From: Shewanella sp.
Lineage (GTDB): Bacteria > Pseudomonadota > Gammaproteobacteria > Enterobacterales > Shewanellaceae
NCBI GenBank assembly: GCA_028223395.1
Contig: JAOIUG010000008.1
Coordinates: 1 to 55,211 of the forward strand
Length of the DNA: 55,211 bases
Direction: 5' to 3'
The notes beneath the pieces are model-generated. The model was not told the origin of the DNA. It did not search any database and was given only the letters and a program-made list of their open reading frames with translations. How positions within the stretch are numbered: the stretch's first letter is position 1; each line of letters opens with the position of its first letter. Shown in pieces: positions 45,996 to 54,021 of the stretch. Both the position numbers and the translations under genes were made by a program.

Positions 45996-47841
45996 AGATA
46001 CTGATCTATTTCGGGATGAAATTGATGAGATCGATTCAGATAATTTTAGTGTAAATAGTGATGCCGAAGTCTCGATAAGCATTGATGCTAGCAAATCTCT
46101 CGATATGTATGATCAAGCTATTCAATATGAAACTAAAAAGCGTTTGCACTACATCAGGTTTATTGAAAAACGTATAGATGGAGGCTGGACTCAGAAGAAT
46201 ATTGATCCTCTACTGGCACTGATGACCTCCTATGATAATGAGTCTAAGCCTAAGTGGCGTGCTGTCGCTGCTTGGTACAGTAAGTTTCGAAAATCTAATT
46301 TCTGCATAACTGCACTTATTCCCTCCCATGGTAAAAAAGGTAATAGAGCTCTTAAAAATAGCAGTGGTGACTTTTACGTTAATAAAGCATTGGAAGACAA
46401 GTATTTACGAAAAGAGCGCCCAAGTGTCGCAACTACCTACCGTTACTATTGTGATCTAATTCAAGTCGAAAATAGTCGCTTAGTATCTGGAGCAATTCCC
46501 CCTATTTCTTATACTGGCTTTAATGCTCGTATTAAAAGTTTAGAACCCTATGATGTTGACTCAGCACGTTTTGGTCGTAGCTATGCTCAAAAAAAATACA
46601 AACTAGGTAATAAATTTGCAGAGCCAACCAGTGTCATGGAGCGAGTAGAGATAGATCATACGGTACTAGATTTCACTGTATTAATGGAAGATAACCAGAC
46701 CGTGATTGGTCGGCCAACTATTACCGCACTTGTGGATTGCTACAGTAGTTGCGTTGTGGGTTTTTATGTCAGTTTTAATGAGCCTAGTCATTTATCTATT
46801 CGAGCAGCATTAGTTAATACTATGCTGATTAAAGACGATGTAATTAATAGTTTTTCAAGTATCAATGCTGACTGGCCTTGTCATGGAAAAGTTGAGCTTT
46901 TAGTCGTTGATAATGGGGTTGAGTTTTGGGGGGATTCGTTAGAGTCGGCTTGTAAAGAGCTTGGTATAAACACGAGTTACAATCCCGTTGGCAAACCTTG
47001 GAAAAAGCCCAAAGTAGAGCGGTTCTTTAGAACATTAAACACAGAGTTTTTAGATTCGCTACCAGGAAAAAACTTTAGAAGCATTGACGCCAAAGGGGAT
47101 TATCAACCAGATAAAGAAGCTGCCATTAGTTTTAGTTTGTTTAATGAATTACTGCACAAATGGATTATTGAGGTTTATAACCAAAAAGCTGATGATCGAA
47201 AAACACGAGTGCCAATTGTAAAGTGGTATGAAGGTGCTTCAGTATATCCACCGATTGAATATACAGGTGACGATCAAGAACTTCTGCGTGTCAAACTAGG
47301 AGTTTTAGACACTCGTTCTATTTCAAAAGATGGTATACAGTTTTTGCACTTACGGTACGATTCACCGGAGTTATTGGAGTATCGAAAATACACACCAGTT
47401 GCCTCTAAGCGTGGTTTGAAAGCTGATATAAAAATTAACCCGCACGATTTAAGCTACATCTATGTGTATTTAGAGCAGCAAGAGTGTTATCTCAAGGTAG
47501 CCGCTAAAGATCCGGATGGCTATACCATAGGTCTCACGCTAACCCAGCATAAGGTAAATATTAAGAATCGTCGAAAAAATGTTATCGAATATCAAGACTC
47601 GGTATCGCTTGCGCAGAGCAGGTTAGAGATTGAACAGATGGTCAACCAAGCATTGGCGAACAAACAAAAACAAAAAGGGATGAAGAAGTTAGCAAAATAC
47701 CAAGGCATAGACAGTAATACTGACCATGCAACGATATCAATGAATACCTCACAAGCTTTACCACCTGCGGAGGAGTCTGAAAATGATAGCAATAAAATAG
47801 GCACCTTTGATTGGGATAGCGATGACATAGAGGCATTTTGA
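45988..47841 (+). CDS. tnsB: Tn7-like transposase subunit TnsB (DDE integrase)
   Basis: The 617-residue catalytic transposase that binds the element ends and joins their 3' strands to target DNA. It has the retroviral-integrase core with a complete DDE triad: Asp223 (VEIDHT), Asp308 (VVDNGVEF) and Glu344 (KVERFFRTLN), with 35 residues between the last two, the D(35)E hallmark. N-terminal DNA-binding region about 1-200; a beta-barrel and a charged C-terminal tail follow, the tail likely contacting TnsC. It overlaps tnsA by 8 bases and tnsC begins 2 bases after its stop. Confidence 0.95.
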   Translation: MHEDTDLFRDEIDEIDSDNFSVNSDAEVSISIDASKSLDMYDQAIQYETKKRLHYIRFIEKRIDGGWTQKNIDPLLALMTSYDNESKPKWRAVAAWYSKFRKSNFCITALIPSHGKKGNRALKNSSGDFYVNKALEDKYLRKERPSVATTYRYYCDLIQVENSRLVSGAIPPISYTGFNARIKSLEPYDVDSARFGRSYAQKKYKLGNKFAEPTSVMERVEIDHTVLDFTVLMEDNQTVIGRPTITALVDCYSSCVVGFYVSFNEPSHLSIRAALVNTMLIKDDVINSFSSINADWPCHGKVELLVVDNGVEFWGDSLESACKELGINTSYNPVGKPWKKPKVERFFRTLNTEFLDSLPGKNFRSIDAKGDYQPDKEAAISFSLFNELLHKWIIEVYNQKADDRKTRVPIVKWYEGASVYPPIEYTGDDQELLRVKLGVLDTRSISKDGIQFLHLRYDSPELLEYRKYTPVASKRGLKADIKINPHDLSYIYVYLEQQECYLKVAAKDPDGYTIGLTLTQHKVNIKNRRKNVIEYQDSVSLAQSRLEIEQMVNQALANKQKQKGMKKLAKYQGIDSNTDHATISMNTSQALPPAEESENDSNKIGTFDWDSDDIEAF

Positions 47842-47843
47842 GT

Positions 47844-48845
47844 ATGGATATAATGGCCAAAGCGACACAGTTTTCCCTATGTTATATAGAACACGATCAT
47901 GTGAAAGATATAATGGATGAACTGGACAGTTTAAGAGCTCGGCGTTTGCTCTCAAAAGATCAGCAATGTATCTTGATTACGGGTGAAGCTGGAACAGGGA
48001 AAAGTGCTTTGATTGACCATTACAAGGACAAGGCATTAGTCTCTCACCTAAGTTGTCGGCAAATATCAATATTAGTAACTCGTATATCTGCTAAACGAGA
48101 CCTAGATAGTACTCTCGTTCAAATGCTTCATGATCTTGAGCTATTTGGTACTGGTCGATACAAGCCGCGCCGTGGCTTTGTAAGAAATCTAGAGAAGGAT
48201 TTAGTCGACGCATTAAAACGCACTAAAGTTGAGCTGATTATTATTAATGAGTTTCAAGAGATCCTTGAATATAAAAGTAAGCAAGAGCGTCAAGCTATTG
48301 GTAACTCTCTAAAATACATAAGCGAGGAAGCTCAAGTTCCTATAGCTTTTGTAGGAATGCCATGGGCTGAGGCAATTTGTGAAGATCCTCAATGGGAATC
48401 CCGTCTTATTCGTAGACGAAAACTGACTCATTTTCAATACATCGAAAAAGATAAAAGAAAATACTATCTCAGCTATATCAAGGGGTTGGCTAATCGTATG
48501 CCCCTTGAGTTTCCGCCAGATTTTGCATCTCCAGATCTCTCGGCTCGTTTATTTGCTGCAAGCAACGGGGAAAATCGTTTATTAAAAGAATTATTAATAG
48601 AAGCGTTAATTATTGCATTAAACCAGAAGAGTAATACGATATCTATAACTCACTTAGTATCAGCTTACTCAAGGCTGTTTCCTGAGCAACCCAATTTGTT
48701 CGAAATTCCCATTGAAAAATTGAAGTTTAAAGAGGTTGAATGTGCTTCACGCATAAACTTTGATATGAAAACGATTGATCAGCTTACAATAGGTCCAAAG
48801 TATACTAAGCCGATGGCGCTCAATGATATCTTGAGTTTGAAGTGA
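47844..48845 (+). CDS. tnsC: Tn7-like AAA+ regulator TnsC
   Basis: The 333-residue ATPase that bridges target selection and the TnsAB transposase. Walker A is GEAGTGKSALIDHY, Walker B-like segment VELIIINEFQEIL (the family often has DE; here NE), and the sensor region VGMPWAEA. The size equals that of I-F3 TnsC. ATG 47844 is chosen (AGAGG 10 bases before); TTG 47838 and ATG 47853 are alternatives. It ends the operon; a helicase gene is convergent 58 bases on. Confidence 0.93.
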   Translation: MDIMAKATQFSLCYIEHDHVKDIMDELDSLRARRLLSKDQQCILITGEAGTGKSALIDHYKDKALVSHLSCRQISILVTRISAKRDLDSTLVQMLHDLELFGTGRYKPRRGFVRNLEKDLVDALKRTKVELIIINEFQEILEYKSKQERQAIGNSLKYISEEAQVPIAFVGMPWAEAICEDPQWESRLIRRRKLTHFQYIEKDKRKYYLSYIKGLANRMPLEFPPDFASPDLSARLFAASNGENRLLKELLIEALIIALNQKSNTISITHLVSAYSRLFPEQPNLFEIPIEKLKFKEVECASRINFDMKTIDQLTIGPKYTKPMALNDILSLK

Positions 48846-48903
48846 TTAAGGAGAGGGTTCAGTCTTTTGGAGAATGTCTCAAACTAAACTTTTAAACCTT
48901 AGC

Positions 48904-50304
48904 TCAACTACTCAGTAAATGAGCATCAAACATCCTCACAATCTGTTCCTTGTATCCGCCTAACAGGGCTAAGTTGTAACTGTTTTCTTCCTCAATATCG
49001 ATTAGAAGTGGTGGTGTAGCTGCTTTAGTGGCTAGTGATATCTCTGAGAAGTTTAGATTGCTGCTTAAGTCGTGATCAAACTCAGTCGAGATTGGTTTAT
49101 GAGGTAAAGCCAAATTTAGTTCTTGTTGCTCAGTTTGTTCTACAATCACTGCGTTTTCCGGTAGATCTTGATCGATCCTATAAGCAAATTCAATAAGACT
49201 CGCTTCAGCTAAAGTGAATAACCAAGCTTGTTGAGCATCACAGGAAGTGACTCGCAAGATCCGACCTAACACCTGGCGATAATGCATTTCGGTTTTGATG
49301 AGACTCAGGTGACAACATACCTGCAGCCGTGGAATATCTGTCCCTTCTGAGATCATACCAACACTCACTATCCATTGAGTGTCGTTCTGTCTAAAGGCTT
49401 CAATAGTGTGTGAAGGATGCTTCAACTTAGAAGTGACAATACAGGCTGTTTGTTTAAAATCTGCAATAAGAGAGTGGTATAACTGTTTAGCATGTTTGAT
49501 CGATGAAGCTACAATGAGCCCGCCAGCTAAGGGATTTTCTTGACGTATTTGTTCTAGTTTTTTAATACCTTGGCTCAGCATGTAATGAATCACTTGTTGA
49601 TTATTAATTAATGCCTTATAGCTGAATCCAGACCCTTTTAATAACTCAGCAATAGATGAAAACGTTTCTGACTCTAGATCATCATCTAATCTTATTTTGT
49701 CATTATCAATGAGCGCGATATTGGGGTTACGACATACGTCATCGGCTACTGCTTGTTTTAGGCCATAGACAAAATCACAATGTATGGTGTTATCGGGTTC
49801 AGTAAATCTGGAAAGCACGATTGGTGCAGAATCAGACCGCCATGGAGTGCCAGATAAAGCTAAGGTATAGCAAGCTTGGTTTTGAATGTTGAGTAATACT
49901 TCCTCTCCCCATGCGTTGGCGTTATTGAGTTCGGTGCCTTTTAGGTGATGCACTTCATCCATAATGACAAAGACATTGTGACTATGAAGAAGCTGCCAAA
50001 ACTCAGGGGTTAATGAAGACATGGACTGATAAGTGTAAACGCTTCCAATAGCTCCCATTAATCCATCAAAACGCTTGTGTAGTCGTCGTGAAAAGCTGGC
50101 TCTTATACTTTCGTTGACTTCAGATGAGGGTGAGAAACATAAAACGAAATCTACTTTCCCCATTACAATTAATCTAGCAGCCAGCTCGGCTGCCATTACA
50201 GTTTTGCCCGCTCCAGGAGTTGCTAAACACATAAAGTGATTTTGTGTTTGGTAAGACGCTAGCGCCTTTTTAATGCAATCATGCTGCCATTGTCTTAACT
50301 TCAC
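48904..50304 (-). CDS. Superfamily 2 DEAD/DEAH-box helicase (Tn7-like cargo)
   Basis: A 466-residue ATPase: motif I ATPGAGKT (about residues 29-36), motif II DEVH, motif III SGTPW, and motif VI YRQVLGRILRV with the arginine finger. The N-terminal LRQWQHDCIKKAL is the Q-type start of the family. No extra nuclease or targeting domain is visible after the core; the C-terminal 90 residues are acidic and low in motifs. It follows the 178-residue gene by 4 bases and is convergent with tnsC. Its role in the element (defence, transposition or plasmid-type function) is not known. Confidence 0.87.
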   Translation of the reverse strand: MKLRQWQHDCIKKALASYQTQNHFMCLATPGAGKTVMAAELAARLIVMGKVDFVLCFSPSSEVNESIRASFSRRLHKRFDGLMGAIGSVYTYQSMSSLTPEFWQLLHSHNVFVIMDEVHHLKGTELNNANAWGEEVLLNIQNQACYTLALSGTPWRSDSAPIVLSRFTEPDNTIHCDFVYGLKQAVADDVCRNPNIALIDNDKIRLDDDLESETFSSIAELLKGSGFSYKALINNQQVIHYMLSQGIKKLEQIRQENPLAGGLIVASSIKHAKQLYHSLIADFKQTACIVTSKLKHPSHTIEAFRQNDTQWIVSVGMISEGTDIPRLQVCCHLSLIKTEMHYRQVLGRILRVTSCDAQQAWLFTLAEASLIEFAYRIDQDLPENAVIVEQTEQQELNLALPHKPISTEFDHDLSSNLNFSEISLATKAATPPLLIDIEEENSYNLALLGGYKEQIVRMFDAHLLSS

Positions 50305-50308
50305 GATA

Positions 50309-50845
50309 TTAACTCTCTAGCGTGTTGATACAGGCTTCTATGGCTTTAATTTTACCAACCATTGATGAGCTTTGGTTGCGCGCATGCATATAGCGGGAAT
50401 ATAAACTCGTTTTCGTTTCAGGGAATTCATTAAAGAGCCGTTTGAACTCTTCTGCTTCACCAATTTGCCCTAGTAGATCAATTTGGTATTGGTTAAGCGT
50501 CGTTTTTAGTTTCTGTAACTTAGGAGTGTTGTCGTTAACAATGGGCTTTTTTGAGACTTGTTTGCGTGGCGCACTTGCATAGAGGCGGCTTTCATCAAAC
50601 ATGGGAGTCTTGATAAATAAAACCTTTTTGCCATCAATCTGTTTTTCAATGAAGTTAGCGCTACATAGTTTATTCAGTGTTCTATGCACTAATTGGCTAG
50701 CATCTTTGTTTTTTGCGTCAGGTAACGCTTTTATGAACATTTTTTTCAACTCAACGGCAGTAAATTGAGTGAGCGTTTTACTTTTCAAGATACTAATAAG
50801 TATTTCGTTTATACGGATCTTTGATTGAGTCACGATATTTGCCAA
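50309..50845 (-). CDS. Cargo protein of unknown function, winged-helix-like
   Basis: A 178-residue protein transcribed just before the helicase, 4 bases apart, so the two form one unit. Residues about 1-75 look like a winged helix (LKSKTLTQFTAVELKKMF ... NKLCSANFIEKQIDGKKVLFIK), a linker with a basic patch (PRKQVSKK) follows, and the C-terminal 60 residues form a likely coiled coil ending in a helix. Family not recognised. A DNA-binding partner for the helicase is the simplest reading. Confidence 0.72.
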   Translation of the reverse strand: MANIVTQSKIRINEILISILKSKTLTQFTAVELKKMFIKALPDAKNKDASQLVHRTLNKLCSANFIEKQIDGKKVLFIKTPMFDESRLYASAPRKQVSKKPIVNDNTPKLQKLKTTLNQYQIDLLGQIGEAEEFKRLFNEFPETKTSLYSRYMHARNQSSSMVGKIKAIEACINTLES

Positions 50846-50976
50846 TTATTAATAATTTCAATATGTAATGAGCCATTCCCTGACGTTTTTATAATTAACT
50901 TCCTCTAACTATTTGTCCTTTTATCAGTTCAGACCTTATCGAATTTGGTTAAAACTTGACAATACGGCCTAAAAAG

Positions 50977-50991
50977 CTAAGGATTCCTTAG
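50977..50991. promoter_or_regulatory. Palindromic operator candidate for the Xre gene
   Basis: CTAAGGATTCCTTAG is a perfect 7-1-7 palindrome, 15 bases downstream of a TTGACA -35 element (50956-50961). Further CTAAG copies lie at about 51011 and 51020. An autoregulating Xre protein is the simplest reading. Confidence 0.5.
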
Positions 50992-51053
50992 TATACCTTA
51001 AGTGAAAAAACTAAGACAATCTAAGTTATCTAGGATCAGACAATAATGAACTC

Positions 51054-51380
51054 GTGTCAGAAAAGCAGATCAATCCACTGCCGCTTAGGCTTAAGCAGGC
51101 AAGAACAGCGATGGGCATCAGCCAAAAGCAACTGGGCATTCAATTAGGAATGGAACCGGGAACGGCGAGCGCACGCATGAATCATTACGAGAAAGGTAAA
51201 CACACACCCGACTACGCTACGCTAAAAGCGATGGCTGATGAATTAGGTGTGCCAGTGGCTTACTTTTTCTGTGAGTCAGAAAAAAATGCTCAAGTACTAT
51301 GTCTTTTAGAGCAAATGAGTGATGAAGAAAAGGACATTTTAATAGAGCAACTGACTAAATCGAGTGTTGTAGATAAGTAG
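51054..51380 (+). CDS. Xre-family helix-turn-helix regulator
   Basis: A 108-residue cytoplasmic repressor-type protein. HTH_3 domain at residues about 7-65 (RLKQARTAMGISQKQLGIQLGMEPGTASARMNHYEKGKHTP ... LGVPVAYFF) and a short helical tail. It starts with GTG; the frame starting at the ATG just upstream is closed. It is divergent from the 178-residue gene. Xre regulators occur in some I-F3 Tn7 elements, where they control the guide and cas genes, but such a role is not shown here. Confidence 0.88.
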   Translation: MSEKQINPLPLRLKQARTAMGISQKQLGIQLGMEPGTASARMNHYEKGKHTPDYATLKAMADELGVPVAYFFCESEKNAQVLCLLEQMSDEEKDILIEQLTKSSVVDK

Positions 51381-51487
51381 GTTTTGGACAGAAGTGAGCT
51401 GGAACTTTTGAGCTGGCTCATGAGGTTTTGATTAGAAAAAGTACCTTAGTTTATTTCAAAGCCCAAATTTGATACGCCACCTTTATC

Positions 51488-51748
51488 TTGCAAAATACAA
51501 GACCTGACCCCGCCATTATAATGGAGGGGTTAAATATACCTGTGAGCAATGACAAGGGGCAGCGGTATACGCTACATAGCTTTAGGCATTCATTTATCAC
51601 CAAGGTTCAGCAGTGTGGAGTGGCAACTTCCTTATTCCAAACAGTGGTCGGTCACCAAAAAACTGAGCGGGGCATATCTAAACGATATACGCATGATTTT
51701 GATGTTAAATCGCTGCTTGTGGTGGTAGATTCAATTGATGATTGGTAA
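51488..51748 (+). pseudogene. Tyrosine recombinase remnant (C-terminal fragment)
   Basis: About 86 codons that match only the C-terminal catalytic part of a phage-type integrase: the box with H-S-F-R (LHSFRHSFITK), the later VVGH, and the nucleophile-type RYTHDFD. The N-terminal and central domains are absent and no good start codon or ribosome site precedes it (TTG only), so it is a fragment, not a working gene. It indicates an earlier insertion within the element. Confidence 0.8.
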
Positions 51749-51798
51749 GTGATGTTGCGTGAGTTGTTAATGTTTTTCTGAATGTCTAGGGAGAGGCT

Positions 51799-52701
51799 GT
51801 GAAAAGTAGTAGTGGGGAGGTTGCTGGTTCGGTAGGGGGAGATAGTGCTGGTGGAGTAGGCTCTCTGAGTTGGATACTAAAGGTATTTGGTTTAATGACG
51901 GTGGCTTCAGCTTTGTTTGGGGTTGGCTACCAAAAAGGCGTAATACTAGCTATGGGGCTGGGTAACCTTTCTGGGAACTACGAAGTTAGGGAGGTTTTTA
52001 ATTCCGCAATTTTAGGTTACATACACTTGATAGGCAAGCTAGGAATTGATAATTACTGGAATGGCTTAACGAGTGAGTTAAATCGTATTTTATTCCATAG
52101 CCCAGCGTTAATCTTCATTATTATGCTAAGCCTAGTTTTTGCAACTCTGTACAGGAGCAATAATCAGGTTAAAGTAGTGACAAAAAAGGTTAAAAAATCA
52201 TCGGCAATGCTATTCAATAAGGTATGGGTGAAGTTTTCCTTAATGGTTTTAGGGTTGACGTCAGGCATCACCGCTATTTTAGTAACGGGTATAACCCTGG
52301 CTCACCTAATGCCAATCTTTGTGGCTATCTTATTGTTGCCGACATTGATGGGTTACATGGCTGGGAATGATTATATTAATCAAGGAATGGGTAGTGATGT
52401 TTGCGCAGTGGCTAGCACTGAAATGCTCAAAGAAAAGCATATAAGGCAGTGCACTCAAATACTTATAAATGGTAAGAAAATTATGGGTGAAATAGTTCTA
52501 GAGAATGCTAAAGGCTATTACATTCACCGAAACCGCTCTTTTGTTTACGCAGCTAAAGATGGCAAATCTTGTCTTTATTCTATTTTTGAAGAGACCGATA
52601 TTGCTGAATCTACTAAAGGCTTTTCATTTAAAGATGAGACTTTAAGTTCCTTTTGTGGTGTGGATACCTCAAGTGGAGCGAAGAGTATTCAGACGAAATA
52701 G
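51799..52701 (+). CDS. Membrane protein of unknown function (cargo)
   Basis: A 300-residue protein with about four transmembrane helices: near residues 27-48, 99-117, 145-168 and 170-188. A soluble C-terminal domain of about 110 residues follows (HIRQCTQILINGKKIMGEIVLENAKGYYIH...). The N-terminus is Gly/Ser rich. GTG 51799 is preceded by GGAGAG. It is not recognised by family. It lies before the NA37-type gene (256 bases) and may or may not belong to the same system. Confidence 0.7.
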   Translation: MKSSSGEVAGSVGGDSAGGVGSLSWILKVFGLMTVASALFGVGYQKGVILAMGLGNLSGNYEVREVFNSAILGYIHLIGKLGIDNYWNGLTSELNRILFHSPALIFIIMLSLVFATLYRSNNQVKVVTKKVKKSSAMLFNKVWVKFSLMVLGLTSGITAILVTGITLAHLMPIFVAILLLPTLMGYMAGNDYINQGMGSDVCAVASTEMLKEKHIRQCTQILINGKKIMGEIVLENAKGYYIHRNRSFVYAAKDGKSCLYSIFEETDIAESTKGFSFKDETLSSFCGVDTSSGAKSIQTK

Positions 52702-52884
52702 CTCAGGAGCTGTAATCGCCAATATTAGGGTGAGGAGGCATAAGCGAGAGATGTTTAGTGGTGGGAAGTAGCGCTCTCTTGGTTTGATTGGAATTTTGAA
52801 ATCCCTTAGAGGGCTTTGTGTATTTTACTGGGGCTCGAAAGGCGTGAGTTCTTTGATTTATAACATGAAGTAAGTGATGGTCGA

Positions 52885-52913
52885 TTGACGTTTTTTAATT
52901 AATATAGTGTAAT
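52885..52913 (+). promoter_or_regulatory. Predicted sigma-70 promoter of the NA37-type gene
   Basis: -35 TTGACG (52885-52890), 17-base spacer, -10 TGTAAT (52908-52913), start near 52920 and an AGGAG ribosome site at 52948. The two downstream genes can be transcribed apart from the membrane protein upstream. Confidence 0.55.
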
Positions 52914-52956
52914 CGGCCTCATATTTACCCATTTCTCAGGTTTTCTTAGGAGTCTC

Positions 52957-54021
52957 ATGGACGGTACCATTCACAATCTAATCATCTCCTCTATCAAGCG
53001 TGATAATAAAAATACTGCCATCTCTAAAACAAGAGATGAAGAGAATGACGTCACTAAATTATCCGAGAATGTAACCACCAAGTTGACTACTTTATTTAAA
53101 GGTGGCGGGATGAAGGTCGGGGAGTTTGTCAAAGAGCCTGAAGAGTCAGCCTTTTCAAATCTAATGAAAGGTAGTTTTAAGCATGATGATATGCTCTTTG
53201 AGGGCTACAGACTGCTCTCATCCCGCTTCGCTGAGTTGCTGGCTAGAAAGTTAAACAAGGCTCAAGCGGTGAATGCGAGAGATGGCTTTCTAATTACATA
53301 CTACTATTCGCAGGACTTTGATGGTGAAGAGGTGTGCTACCTATGTACGGTGTTTCTACATCGAATCGACGGTACAGATATCAATGATAAAGACCTGACC
53401 TTTGAAGATATTGAGAGAATAAATTTAGACTCCCTGAATCTAGGGGCTAAAATCTGTATTAACGACTGGGTTGATGGCGCTCCTAGGCCGATATCTTTTA
53501 AGTTGGGGAAGGGAACTGGGGATGTTCGGCGTTATTTTCAGGACTTCTTAGGTTGCACTGAGCCAAGCGATTACAAGGCGGATACAAACTTGCTAAAGGA
53601 TGCTATAACCGAAACGTGTAAGCGATTAGGTGTTAAGCCTGAGATGGTAAGCGCTCTGTGTGAGTCGGCTCAGGCGTACTGCAATGACAGAGTAAAAAAT
53701 TATGATGAAGAGAGGGTTAGTCTAGAGTGCTTGTCCAAGCATTTATTTCCAGACGAGAGTGATTGTGACCAGTTTTTAGATATTGCGCACAATGAGTTTA
53801 AACTGAGCGACACAGTTGGAATTGACAGGGTTACACTCAGAACGTTCTCGCGAATTCAGGGTGAAAATAAAGATTATAAACTCAGCTTTAGCACGGGAGC
53901 TATAAACAAGTCCATTTTCTTCGATAGGGCGCACAAAACGCTTACATTCAAAAACCTCCCTCAAGATGTTCTTGATGACGTTCTGGCGTATTTGCCACCA
54001 GCGGAAAAGAAAGGTGGGTAA
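52957..54021 (+). CDS. Nucleoid-associated protein, NA37/NdpA (YejK)-like
   Basis: A 354-residue cytoplasmic protein, recognised by the ordered NA37 segments: DGFLITYYYSQDF, the CYLCTVFLHRIDGTDIND ... DLTFEDIERINLDSLNLGAKICINDW core (about residues 128-170), and the ISFKLGKGTGDVRRYFQDFLGC region (about 182-203). NdpA-type proteins bind the nucleoid. As a mobile-element cargo copy, it is separate from any chromosomal yejK and has a membrane-protein partner whose gene overlaps by 8 bases, so a specialised role is likely; that role is unknown. Confidence 0.82.
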   Translation: MDGTIHNLIISSIKRDNKNTAISKTRDEENDVTKLSENVTTKLTTLFKGGGMKVGEFVKEPEESAFSNLMKGSFKHDDMLFEGYRLLSSRFAELLARKLNKAQAVNARDGFLITYYYSQDFDGEEVCYLCTVFLHRIDGTDINDKDLTFEDIERINLDSLNLGAKICINDWVDGAPRPISFKLGKGTGDVRRYFQDFLGCTEPSDYKADTNLLKDAITETCKRLGVKPEMVSALCESAQAYCNDRVKNYDEERVSLECLSKHLFPDESDCDQFLDIAHNEFKLSDTVGIDRVTLRTFSRIQGENKDYKLSFSTGAINKSIFFDRAHKTLTFKNLPQDVLDDVLAYLPPAEKKGG

